From Leucogyrophana mollusca (lineage: Eukaryota > Basidiomycota > Agaricomycetes > Boletales), in NCBI GenBank assembly GCA_021014945.1, contig MU266331.1, forward strand, positions 186,001-250,000: a stretch of DNA of 64,000 bases. Reading direction: 5' to 3'. Below, one piece after another: positions 34,691-46,200 of the stretch. A program made the translations under genes and the position numbers. Position 1 is the first letter of the stretch; the number at the start of each line of letters is the position of its first letter. Below the pieces are notes generated by a model. It made no database searches. It was not told the DNA's origin and saw only the letters and a list, made by a program, of their open reading frames with translations.

Positions 34691-36637
34691 CTATGCCAGG
34701 GTCCACATACCACTCGCAACACCAACGACAAAAAGCACGCCCATTCCAAGCAGCACTTTGGCCTCAGCGAGCACCATGGATGCACTATTGGGTGAGCCGG
34801 AGCCACCTTGAGATCCCGATCCTGACGATCCGCCCGAGCCACCTGTTGGAGCGGTAGGCACAAACGTTCCTGTGGCGCTGGCGAGACACGACGAGGCAGC
34901 CGTGTTAGCAGCACCCGCATTGCTCGGCGCCTTGCTGTTGACGGTCCCGTTTCCACCAAAGCTGCAGGACTGTGGGTTGTTGTTTGTCGCCAGATAGTAT
35001 TCGCTCATGACATAGGACAACATGACCGCTGCGGGAGCCATGAATATTCGGCCCACAAGGAGAACAAGGGAGACTTACTGGGGTCACATCCAGAAACAGC
35101 ACCGTACTGTCCTGTCGTCCCGTTGCCAGCGATAGCGTTGCAACTACCACCTGCCTGGCCAATCAAGCTGCAACCGTAATTTAGTAGAGTGCCAAGGTAC
35201 GAGCTATAATTTGAGTTGGTCGGGGTAAATTGGCAGCTGAGGTTGTTCTCCAAACAAGTGCACGCCGCAAGGTTAGGAGTAGGTGGCAAAGTTGACGATG
35301 CGATGAAGGAGGAGTTCTGTTGAGGGCATGCAGGGTAGGTTGCAGAGCCAGCAGAACCCTGACTAGGTGTGTTGGGAGGCGCAGCTTCACCGTACTGGGT
35401 CTTCAAGTTGGTGAAGTCACTGCTAACGGTAACTGTGCTGCCATCGGGAGAGATGGTCACCATTCCAAATTGACCCTGAGCACTTTCGGCGGGGAAATAG
35501 GAGAATGCGACACCTCCAGACCAGACGGGTGACATCTGAGAGCTCAAGAGAGCGCCAACTTCGGTAAAGAGACGAGGGGGAGATGTGATGCACCCAAATT
35601 CGCTGAAGTAGGCGGCAACATTGTAGCCCGCGAATTGGCCTTCGACGTCGGCGTACGATGCTTCAAAGGTAGAGTCGCCACACCATTGGCTGAAAAATTG
35701 TCAGCCTGTTACTGCGTGAGTAGGTTGCGGTTGGTACGTACTAGTTGTTTAATCCGTAAAGATCGATAGCGGTGGCGCCAGAATTGGAGCCCGAGGGATC
35801 GCAAGAGAGGTAGTTCGCAAGTGGGTCAAGCCAGGAGGCATCTCCATCGATGGATGCATAGCCAACTAGAGCGGAAGACGACTTTGAGTTCCTATTGTAG
35901 ATAGGGATAAAGTATATCCTGTGAGAGTGCCGGCGGCGTAACTGAGGAGTTACTCACAAGTATGCTTTGACGTCACGAGCGGCAGCTTTTACATAGGCAG
36001 CGGCGTATGTCCCATTAGGCGCGATGACGACTTCATTCCCAACGTTGTAAGCCAATACATTGTCGTATTTTGAGAATGCATCGATGGTCTCAATATAGAG
36101 ATCGAGAAGGTTCGTGGTCCACGATGGTGAGTCACGGTCAAGAGACCCATTGACGGGCAGGGAAAGATCGATACTGGAAGGATGTCCCTCGGTCAAGGAG
36201 GTGATGAGCTAAACCGAAAGGGAGCTCACATCGCATAAATCCCGGCGTTGCTGAACATTTGCATGCAAGAGTCATGGTTCAAGGACGAGTTCACGCTGTA
36301 AGCTCGAATGGCATTGACGCCAAGTTGCTGGAGATACGGAAGATCACGCTGGCATGCAGTTCCGTTGGCCAGAGGGTCGATGAAGGTCGAGGGCTCGAGG
36401 AAAGGATTATTCGGATCGGCAACCACGTTACCTAGTCAACAGTCAGGAGGCTCGCCGAGCGCAGATTCCGACGCACGCACCTTGCTCTTGGTATGCGACA
36501 CCTTTGATATAGAACCTGTTACCATCCGCAGTGTAAAGGTATCTTCCTGAGCGAGTGACCTTGGAAATGGCGTCTACGCCGGAAAGAAGGATGCCCGCGA
36601 CTGCGAGCCCAGCTGCGAGGCTTGATGCCTTGAGCAT
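34691..36637 (-). CDS. GPI-anchored 1,3-beta-glucanosyltransferase, GH72 with X8/CBM43
   Basis: Gas/Gel-family enzyme that elongates and branches cell-wall beta-1,3-glucan at the outer face of the plasma membrane. The signal peptide is LAAGLAVAGILLSGVDA, followed by GRYLYTADGNRFYIKGVAYQ. The acid/base glutamate is in NVLAYNVGNEV and the nucleophile glutamate in AAYFSEFGC. After the GH72 domain, a Cys-rich X8 module contains CTCLENNLSCQF, LLNYGCSLIG and GSCNAIAGNG. A Gly/Ser-rich linker and the hydrophobic C-terminus LLGMGVLFVVGVASGMWTLA form a GPI signal. Both catalytic residues are present. Several short introns. Start 36637 is set by the signal peptide. Confidence 0.94.
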
Positions 36638-36969
36638 GGCGGATCACGATGAGGATTGAAATGGAAAGTTAACGAGAGGGAATGTGGGCACGAAGTTATC
36701 GCAAAACGGTATTTTAAGAGAAGGAAGAAGCGGGCAGAAAGTGGGGATGTGAGAAGGCGACAAACTCGTGGAGAACATTAACCGAGGGCGTCAACATTCC
36801 AAAACAGGAAATAGGTTAGTTGCTCTTGTTTGGTTGATCCAACTCCGCGCTTATGGGTCCCACCACAAAGGTAAACATCACGTGCGCGAAAGAGAAAAAA
36901 TTCGGAATCAAAGACATATATTGCCTGTTGATATTATGGTTATTCGAGGAAAATATACAAAAACTCATA
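36638..36969. other. Promoter of glucanosyltransferase and tRNA 3' flank
   Basis: 332 bp upstream of the GH72 start and downstream of the tRNA; AG-rich with no further gene seen. Confidence 0.45.
36950..36963 (-). terminator. Pol III terminator of tRNA-Lys
   Basis: On the minus strand a run of five T (36963-36959) begins 6 nt after the tRNA 3' end, with a second run of four T at 36953-36950. This is the expected RNA polymerase III stop. Confidence 0.7.
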
Positions 36970-37066
36970 GCCCACCGCGAGGGTCGAACTCGCAGCCTTC
37001 AGATCACAGTTGAGGAGTTGAACCCGCCTAAGAGTCTGACGCTCTATCCGATTGAGCTAGGCGGGC
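36970..37066 (-). tRNA. tRNA-Lys(CUU) with a 24-nt intron
   Basis: The 97-nt gene starts GCCCGCCTAGCTCAATCGG at 37066. The D arm carries box A (TAGCTCAATCGG), the anticodon loop is CTCTTA with CTT, and the T arm carries box B (GAGTTCGACCCTC). The 3' strand GGTGGGC closes a 7-bp acceptor stem containing one G-U pair. The mature exons are 38 and 35 nt. The intron (37028-37005, GGCGGGTTCAACTCCTCAACTGTG) sits at the canonical position one base after the anticodon. CCA is not encoded, as expected in eukaryotes. Its intron is complementary to the 5' acceptor strand (see findings). Confidence 0.93.
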
Positions 37067-37325
37067 GACATATGAGCGCCTGAAAATACCCTGATAACTA
37101 GCATCGCACATGTTTCAAGCCGAACCGGCAGTGACCGGATTTGAGGTCGCAAGAGAACCTTATTTCAGCCACTATACAGTTTTCCAAAGGCGACACTGCG
37201 TTGGGTGAGTTTCTGAGCAGCGTCCCCACCGCAAGCAACAGCCCCGGCAAAGGTAAAGCTAGGATTCAATGGTGTATGGTCTTGGCTGAAGATACACCCA
37301 TTTCCCAGCCTCAAGAAAAGTCAGA

Positions 37326-37628
37326 ATGACCCACGACGCCGTTTGGTTCTCTCGCCCAAGAAAGTACGGAAAGGGTAGCCGTCAATGGTGAGTGTCCCCC
37401 TCGTCTGGTATTGCATCCCGGGACGGTGCGGTTCATTGATTAGCATGTGCTGATTTCGACGAACATGTAGCCGCCTCTGCGCGCACCAGGCTGGTCTGAT
37501 CCGCAAATACGGTCTTGACCTTTGTCGTCAATGTTTCCGTGAAAAGTCGGCCGCTATTGGCTTCACCAAGGTGCGTTCTGGTTGGCTTTTCCAAGGATGG
37601 CCTTCTCATATAGCTTCAGAATCGGTGA
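37326..37628 (+). CDS. RPS29: 40S ribosomal protein S29 (uS14)
   Basis: Small zinc-binding protein of the 40S head. Three exons: 37326-37387, 37471-37570 and 37620-37628. The protein begins [20 protein letters not shown] and continues [34 protein letters not shown]. The two CX2C pairs form the zinc site. The last exon encodes only Asn-Arg-stop after a 49-nt intron; a 56-residue protein matches the family length. This three-base-triplet final exon is easy to miss, and the alternative is a read-through into the intron. It lies 259 bp downstream of, and divergent from, the tRNA gene. Confidence 0.93.
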
Positions 37629-38338
37629 ACCTTTGGTCATGTCGCATCCCTTTATCGTCATCTCGTCACGCTGTCTCGTTTAGCATCCCACCAATGTCTT
37701 GTATGTCTATGCTGTTATGTGCAACAAGACCTGCATCAAAATACATATCAGCATGATTGAGGCGCCTTGACCGTCCACAGCCGTGCTACGATACTTCCGT
37801 GGGTTCTCTCCATGACTGGTGCTACGGAAAGCTTTGGCTTTATGTTCGATCAACATGCCGTGTCAGACACTGGTACACATCTGGGCCACCCATATCCTCG
37901 TTTATTCAGTGTTCAACGTTCAGCTTGGGAGGAAGACCACATATTCGAGCAACGACGTCATGGATTGGACTGTTTGAACAATAAGTACAGAAGATAGTGC
38001 TGCGACGGTTTAGCCATTAAACAGACATTGCTTTAGATGACGAAAAGATTAGGGCTATACAGGTGTGGCAAATAGAAAGAATGTTCAGAAAGCAAAAGAA
38101 ATAGCAATGGGTGAATATGCCGGGTGCCAAGTACAAATGCGCGATGGTATGATAGAGGTCGGTCGAAGCCCGAAGTAGTGAATCTCCAGGACGGTGATGA
38201 CAGGTTGGTCGACGCGCATGGAGAGGTATCGGTCGTCGAGCGCAATGGCATAGAATATACATAGAAATAGGGCATTAAAGAGCGAAGTTGGCGGAAAGGA
38301 CGATGATGGGAGGCAGCTTAGACACTGCACGATAGATC
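37629..38338. other. Convergent 3' region, RPS29 / Pumilio
   Basis: 710 bp holding both 3' UTRs; short frames only. On the minus strand (Pumilio sense) it contains two UGUA-type motifs listed separately. Confidence 0.5.
38254..38261 (-). promoter_or_regulatory. Candidate Pumilio response element in PUF 3' UTR
   Basis: UGUAUAUU on the Pumilio transcript, 78 nt after its stop codon. It matches the UGUAUAUA preference predicted from the protein's own repeats at seven of eight bases. A second UGUAUA core lies at 38061-38056. Functional use is inferred. Confidence 0.4.
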
Positions 38339-41300
38339 TTACATCCCGTAGCCATACGTCTGGTAGGGGTCATTCAATGCCGCAGCCATGCCAACATTGC
38401 CGAAGGGGCTCACGTTGGCGTACGCAGAGACACCAGAATAGGCGCCGCCGTGGGGAGGTGTAAGGCTGGCGTTATGGGGAGAGCCGCCTTGGAGAACGTA
38501 TCCATCGATCGAGCGCGCGTGGTGAAGTTGTGGGGCCATATGAGAATGACCATAAGAACCTTGACCTTGCATGCCGTAGATACCGCCTTGAGCACCATAC
38601 ATTTCCGCCATTGGGCTGCTCGCATGCATGCCCTGGGGTATATGACGACCTGGAGAGTGGTGACCATGGGTATGACCAACCATGCCCTGGTTCCCGAGAG
38701 CGGCCATATTAACCATTGCCTGCGGACCTTGATAGCCTCCGAAGCCGTCCATTTGTTCGCGCTGAAGCTTGTTTTGGATCCGCTTGCCATAGGGCGTGTT
38801 ACGAATCAAGGGAAGAACGGGGCGAATGCCTTCAACCAAGAGTGCACGCTGGGCGGGCTCGGCATAGTCCAATGCGGTCTGCGGCGTGTTCCAGGGTCAA
38901 GATAACATTTGCGCTGGCACGCAACTCACCTGAACGCAGTAATTGCCGTATGAATCACGTAGAAGTTTCTCCAAGCGAGTGCGGTTGAGAAGCTCCTCAA
39001 TGAGCATTTTCCTTGTGCTGTGTTCAGCGACGCGTATACACTAGCGAGAACGTCGAATCAGCACAGAAACACGGTTTGCGGAAGGTCACATACTTTTTCA
39101 ATGACATTGGAGCTAAATTTCTGAACAGAGAGAGCGCATACATTTCCAGTAAATTGACGAATGACACCATCACTGAAGCGGTTGTCATTAAGATCCAAAA
39201 TATATTGCACGACCTAGTAAAATGAATTAGTAACCAATCAATCCATTGGTAGATGGGCATTCACATAGTTGCCATAGGGGTCTTGAACGAGTGTAAGAGC
39301 GTTGTAGGTGATTTCGTTGACGAGTTGAACGCGCTGGTGGTCTGAGGCGTGATCTATGCACCGCTGCAAAACGCAGCATCCATGACGGTGGGTGGCAACC
39401 TCGACGCAGTTGGCAGCAACAGCGTTATATATGAACTGTAGAAATCGGTCAGTATAACCATGAAAACCGAGCTGATTTATGTTTACCTGATTGTCCTCTG
39501 GCGCCAGCTTGTTGAGACACTTTTGAATGACGTGGTTGCCGTTTAAATCCTTGATGAGCACTACAACATGAAGGCTGAGCGCAACAATGATAGAGTGGAT
39601 CTGAGTATTGTATCTAAGATCAGTCTGGATTCATTCCCCGTAAGTGTGGAAGAAGAAATAAAACTTGGATTAGACTTGCCTGGCGTCGAGTAGACAGGAA
39701 GTCTATCATTTTCTGAACCGCGCGTGTGCCATGCATGTTGAGTGAGATGTTCACGAGATCTTGAGCAACCGACTCGCATATGACATTGCGTTGTTCGTCA
39801 GTGGAAAACTCGAGGAGCTTCTGGCAGAGATAGTTGCCAAAGGGGTCTGCAATTGAAAAATTAGGATGAGCGGTAATGCGGGGAAATTAAGCCCACCCGT
39901 CATCAAATCCGCGAAATGACCAAACGTTTCACGGAAAATCATATCACGGTGCTCTGGAACACCTTCCTCGAGCTTCTTCTGTAAATACCGACAACCATGC
40001 TGGTCCTTGCACAACGCCGGGATTTCACCCTGCAGATCTTCCAACCGCGTGCCCGCAAAACGGTTGACTACTGGAAATTTAGCCACAGTGAATGTAGGGC
40101 GAGTAAGAACTCACACTCACGATCCATGTCACCTCGTTTGTGCTTGGGACCATGAAGGCCATTCATCTTACCATCTGCGCCGTTTCCGCGCCCAAGAGCC
40201 AAACCATACCGAGACCCATTGTGATGGTAGAGTGCCGTCGAGCCACTTGTACCGTTAGCGACGGGGTTGGCGCGACCGTTGGTTTCAAAGCCGTACGAGT
40301 TATAACTGCCGTTGTCAAGAGAGTTATTAAGACCATACACAGACTCGACGCCGTATTGCTGCAAAAGATCGCATGAGTTTGGTGAAGTAGCGCGCCCATC
40401 AACATAAAAGATATACCTCAAATGATAGCGATGCGTCGTCATACTGCCCAGAAGACAAACGGGACAACGACGGCTGTATCTCGCTCTTGCCATCGTCATT
40501 AAGTTGATGACCCTGAGACGACAGGCGGCCGCTCAGACTATGCGATTCCGGTGTGAGAGGCGTTCCCGGAGTCTGCAGCAAGTGTGTGCCAGCACCGTTG
40601 TTAATGGAAAGCGGAGTAGCAGGAACGGAACGAGTTGTCGTTGACAGGCCTTCAATCATACCCGACGGCGAGCCTCGACGTGAAGATGGCGCCTGAGAGT
40701 TCGACGACAGTGACATCTGCGAGTGCTGACCAACATGGGGTGTCGATGTGGCCGAGACTGCTCCGCCGCTCAGTTTGCTCGCCAAATCAACTGGCGACGA
40801 TGTGAGGGTTAGCGTCGGGTTGGTGACAGTGCGCCTCTCGTTGCGAGAGCTCAGGCCTTCAGGGCCTCGGGGGTTGCCAGAGAACTGAGGCCACTCCGAA
40901 GATTTCTCACCTCGACCCGAGAAGGAATTACGGGGCGACGTCTGCGACAGATGTGCGAGATCTAACGCAGCGGAAGACGTTGTGATCTAAAAATGATATT
41001 GTGAGTGAATGATGCTAGTAACAGCCAGCCATCGCTATCACCTTGTTGTAGGCCGAGCTGTACTTGTCATCGTCTGATGTTGGCAGGTTCCTCATAGCAT
41101 CTTTGGGAAGGCCATCAGTAACTGATGGCTAAATACAAAGATTGCGTCTTACTATGCATCTCTTGGTCGAGTTGCTCGTCAAGCATCATTCCTACGTTGT
41201 ACTGTTGCCCAACGCGGCTGCGCTCGTCCTCGCCGTACCTTCCTCTTGACATCGAATGCCCCATAGCTCCAGGGCTCGGCGAACCCCTGGTTGGTCGCTC

Positions 41301-42017
41301 TCCAGCCAAGGAGAGACCTTGGAGATGGCCGGCAAGTTCTTCGTCGTGGCTGCTAGCGGATGTACGGCGGCTAGCAGGCATGCTTTTAGCTCCTGCAGCG
41401 CGGCCACGGTGACCGTTCATGCCATGGTTAGGTGCAAGTTCGGGAGAACGATCGACGGAAGGAGCGTATGTCACAGATTTCCTCTTGTCGGCGACGGCGG
41501 AACCAACGGCCTTGGACAGGATCTCCGCATCCACAGAAGAGTGGGAGAGGGCGGACCTCACAAAATTGTCGCCGTTAAGAACAGCGTTGACCCGCGGGGG
41601 CGTAGTTGGAGCCGAAACAGCCAGGTGCTGAGCCGCATTGTTTGGGTCATATGGAATGCTGAGAAGCTCTTGCTGCTGCTGGTGTTCAAGGGCACGCATC
41701 TGGTCCTCGAACATCTTCCTCTGGAGGAGCCGTTGGCGTTCGTGTTCTAAGCGCTTAAGCTCGACGCGCTTCAAAGGAGATCAGCCGCGGAACTTAGCAA
41801 GAAATACCTTTCCAGCCCGTAACTCACCGCAGAAATGTCCGGCATGTTAGTACCCAGTCTCGCAGCCTACATTGAACCACGAATGAGGCGGACTGAAAAC
41901 TAGTGGCGAGGGTGTGCTCACCGAGTCTGCGAGGTCAAGAAAAGCAGGGGGACTCTGCTTTCTCCCGTCTGAAGAACGATTATCGGTGGAGGAATTAGAG
42001 TGTTGGATGGTATTCAT
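38339..42017 (-). CDS. Pumilio-family RNA-binding protein (PUF, eight repeats)
   Basis: Cytoplasmic post-transcriptional regulator that binds 3' UTRs. A long disordered N-terminal half (MNTIQHSNSSTDNRSSDGRK, a Glu/Arg/Gln coiled segment ELKRLEHERQRLLQRKMFED, Ser-rich linkers) precedes eight PUF repeats between about 40,090 and 38,760. Base-reading helices are GCRYLQ, GNYLCQ, GTRAVQ, GNHVIQ, GCCVLQ, GNYVVQ, SNVIEK and GNYCVQ. By the PUF code, repeats 8 to 5 read UGUA and repeats 4 to 1 prefer UAUA. Repeat 5 (HGCCVLQRCIDHAS) resembles the Puf4/Mpt5 type. The C-terminal tail is Gly/His/Met-rich (HTHGHHSPGRHIPQGM, YGAQGGIYGMQGQGSYG). About ten exons; the first introns are not fully resolved. Confidence 0.92.
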
Positions 42018-43216
42018 TGTAAGAAGCAAAAACGGTCGACAACTTTTCTTCTGAGCGGGGCAAGGGTAGGAAACAGATCGAACGGTAGAAAGCGAGATTA
42101 GCAAACGGTAATCCTAGTTGAACAAGAGTATTCCTGATTGCGAGGAATTCCAAGAGTGAGCAGATGCGCAAAGTACGCGCTTTGAGACACAGACCTGCAA
42201 GCCAATTTTAAGCCCGTCTATAAAGGACTGGTGGTACAATGCGGCTGGGTGGGCTGTTGGAAGGCAGAGTGAGATACGTCGCCGCGATCAGCGTGCACGA
42301 GCGCGACGTCTACCTTTTTTGAGTCTCCAATTTTTTCACTGCGAAATGCGAGGGAGAACGCTGATGTCCTGTAGTTATGAACAGCGAATTTAAGGCACTT
42401 CGGTAGCGCGTGGGGAGGAGGAAAAAAGACCGGAGTTACCCTCTTTTTTAAAAGTCCGACTTATTGACCTCTTTGCGTAAAGGCCGACCTTTACATTTTT
42501 TTTATTACAGCTCTTGCTTGCTTTCACCCGTCACACTGTCAACGGGTCAAAAGCCGTCCGTCCCGTCTGTCCATGCCCAGTGCTTCGTGCTCGGTAGCGG
42601 CAGTTAACAATCCTTCTTGGTTTCTAGCTTGCTGCCTGTTGACTAATTTCTGCGCTTACCGCGGTATTGTGCGGCGGGGGCTGGACCACAAACGGACGTG
42701 CCAATGCTGCTAGACCCTGCTAACTAGTCCCGTCTCGTAATGCAATAATTGAATCGCAAGCCGCAATGCTTCCGTCAACAGATCGCGGTGCGCTCGCCGA
42801 CTTTGCTGTGTATCCCTAGGTGCCGACAGACTGTGTGCGTCCATAAGTAACATCTCAATGACGGCGGTCTGGGTGTTTGCGAAGTCCGAATCTCATTTAC
42901 AAATCCCTTCGCAACAAGAATCAACGGCTAAAAATTCGTGTTTGATCGAAACCTTCCTGTAGCGCCCACGACAAACGTTATCTAAATGCTATTCAACGCA
43001 GTCGCCAGCTTGAAGTTTCGTCGGTGCGATAACTTGGCGCGGATTTGCCAGACTGATGCTGGCAGTTTCGGCTACCTTATTGACCGCTAGCACACCGTCA
43101 GAGGTCGACATCCTTGGGATTGGAACCCCCGGGGCAATCGGGAAGTCCTAGGCACGGTGGGCCGAGATGGCAAGCCCGTAACCGTTAGTTAAATAAGCAC
43201 AACATTCGAACATGTA
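42018..43216. other. Intergenic, upstream region of the Pumilio gene
   Basis: About 1.2 kb between tandem minus-strand genes. It contains homopolymer stretches near 42,450 and 42,500 and a short inverted repeat at 42477-42494 (GTAAAGG, 4-nt spacer, CCTTTAC). No coding exons seen; a long 5' UTR or promoter is likely. Confidence 0.5.
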
Positions 43217-46200
43217 CTACCCCTGGCTGACAACGGGTGGCGTCACTGGAGGGGTCACCGGAGGGGTCACTGGGCCTTCACCAAGCTTCTCCTCTGCGGG
43301 TAGCTCCCTATGGCCAGGGTTACGGTACCCGTTGGCAACATCTTTAGCCTCCGAATCAATGACCGACCCACGAATTGTGCGACGATCTTCCTCATCCTCG
43401 CCCGATCTAGCACCATTCATATCCCTAGGTGTTTCAACAGCACTGAGTGGGGCAGAAGCGGTGCCGTTCTCGTGCACCTCTCCATCTTCACTTGCAAGTT
43501 TCCCTGATCGAGCAGTAACGGTAGGATAGCGCGACCGCAGGAAACCTGGGAGGGGAGGGAAGCCTATGGTCAATTTCGAGTACCTAGAGAAGGTGCTGCC
43601 CCCCTCGGTCGTCGAGGCTGTTGGCGTGGTCGAGCCACTCCCGGGTGGCGTACCATTCTCTGGGGGGAGATCTATACTCGGCATGCGCGGGCTTTGACCC
43701 CTAGGTGAACCGGGCGTAAGCCGCAAGGTGGGAGGTGGTGTTTGTGCTTTCGGTGGCGTTACCAAGCCAGATGATGCGGGTGAATCAAAGGGTCGCGTAG
43801 TTCTAATTGTGGATATAGTATTGTGAGACACTGATATGATGGAGAAGCAAACTACAAGGAATACACGTACGGGATGCTGGTTAACTCCCCGTCAGTAAGG
43901 GTCAGCAGTAGATTCTTCAAGTTGGGCAGCGTGTGCCTCATGTCAAGAGCCCGTAGGTCCCGATCTGCCATGAGCTGTGATAAAGAGGGTGGTTAGTTCC
44001 GCCTATAGGGCGCTGGGTGGTCGGTAAAGGCACCATTTCTATATCCTTGTTGAGTAAGAAGACTCCGTACTCGAACCGGTATGTATCCACGCCTTTCGGA
44101 AACAGAGGGAACCTGTCGATCCAGTTTAGCCACCGTCTCCTTGAAGTAATGGACGACACGTACATCCTTGGACCAACCATCGCCGAGATATTGTCTCTGA
44201 TCAAACTCCTACTCCCAATGGATGTTATGGGATACACGAGGCCCTTGCCCAAGTAGACAGCAAGCAGTTGCACAACTTGAGCAGCATAACCAAGCGCAGT
44301 AGCCACCGATTCTTCCGTTACTTCTTTGTGCGATGCGAGTGACAGAGGCGGCGCAGGATCGGAAGGGTTGAAAGGAATAGGAAGAGGGACGGAAAGGATT
44401 GTGAAGAGCAACTCGGAAGGGGAAAGAAGGTCTATAGGGAATATAGTGGATAGAGTAGATATGAGTGCTGTTCGGATTGGGGGAAGGCGACGACGGAGTG
44501 TTGACAAGCGATTCCTGGGGATGCGAGTAAGATGGATGAGATCGAACCAACATCGGAGGTTACTGACTTCTCGTCAATCACCACTTCCGCATTCTCCATA
44601 ACTCGCCCAACTTCTTCAGTGTGGATTTCCTTCGCTCGAGTAAGGAGATCCCTCCGTTTTCGTAACTGCTCCTTGCGAGCAGTTATTTCTTGCCGTACTT
44701 TATAGTCACAATTATACACGTGAGTATTCCACAAGCATACGAGTAGATGGCAGCGAATCCTTACAGCAACTAGACCGGTCTACAATAGCTGCGTGTTCAG
44801 CTATCCGATCTTCAATTCGCGCTTCACGCTCGGAAGCTTCGCGTTTCTTTTCGGTCAATAAGCTTGAGACACGATCATACACGGAAGTGGGAAAGGCAAC
44901 ACCAGAGCAAACGCAAATAAAGCAAACAACGCACCAAAATGACGATGGCGTCGCCTTCCAACGCCTTGTCTATCTCCCTCACGATGTTGGTAAGCGACTC
45001 TTCATTGTCCAAAATGCACGATTGAACAGTGACCAATCTGCGACGAAGGTGATTAGACTATGAGCAAGCATTGTCGAGACGAAGCAAACTTACTGTAGGA
45101 GATCTTGCCAACTGCCAGTCTTGATGCTCGCTTTCCGAGACTTACGGCGGTGTGTACTCAACCGCTTGGCAGCCCCAGGAACGAGCTGGGAGAGCTCGGG
45201 TATTTGTGGTGCCTCAGGTTGACCAGGTCTTCGCATTTGAGTTTCTGGATCTGAGTTGTAACCCGCTGGTGAGGGTGAGCGAGATCGCGTCTTCACTGCG
45301 GGCGACAAGTAGAATGTCTGCCCGTATGGCGCAAAAGAAATCAATAGCGCATTGGACGGAAGGTGAGAAGGATGAGCCTCAAACTGGAGGGGCAGAAGGT
45401 TTAGCGCAAACCACACCCGCATCAGAAAACACACACTTCGCTGGTCAAGGGAAGTAAATCCGAGAGAACGACATCCCATTCTTCTAGCACTTTCCAGCCG
45501 TCCTCATCAGCGGTCGCTTCCACGCTTGCCTCCCCATGCACTTCTTTTTCCTTGCCTTTACCTCTCGACGACGCGTTCGCCCCAGCACCCAGCCCAGCTT
45601 TCGCCCAAAGTTCTACTTTGAGTCGATCCGCACTAAGGTCTGTCCACTCTGCAAACTCAAACTTGGAGCGTGCATCGATAGGAAAAGAAGGATTGGTCGA
45701 AGGTCGGTGAATTGGTGATAGGTAGTTTGGTATTGCTTGAGGAATTGGCGAATCTTGCGTATGTGATGAGAGTGGCAGAGACGGTGCCCCGGGTTTAGAT
45801 AGGGATGAAGATGGCTTTTGGGCCTTAGCAGGGGACCGGGAGAAAGAAGTAGATGCCGCCTTAACATGAGATGCAACTCTTTTGACGGGAGACGAGGTTC
45901 GATTGGAGGTAGATGACTCGGATCGAGTATGTGTCCCCGAGGTCGATTTGAATGTATCCGCGGCAGGGGAGGCAGGTCCTTTAGAAGGTTGACGCATACT
46001 CGATGATTTCGTAAGTTTATCCCGTGAGAGAGAGCCGGTCTCTGCAGCGGTAGCAGACCGTGAGCGAAGTATTCCATCAGCGCGGACTGCGTCCGTTCGG
46101 GGAGGGGATTGTGAGGTATGACGTGCGAGGGTGGGCTTGGGTGGCACAGAAATTGTAATGAACGTCTGTACCAGACGCGACTTGATCACAGTCTCCAGAG

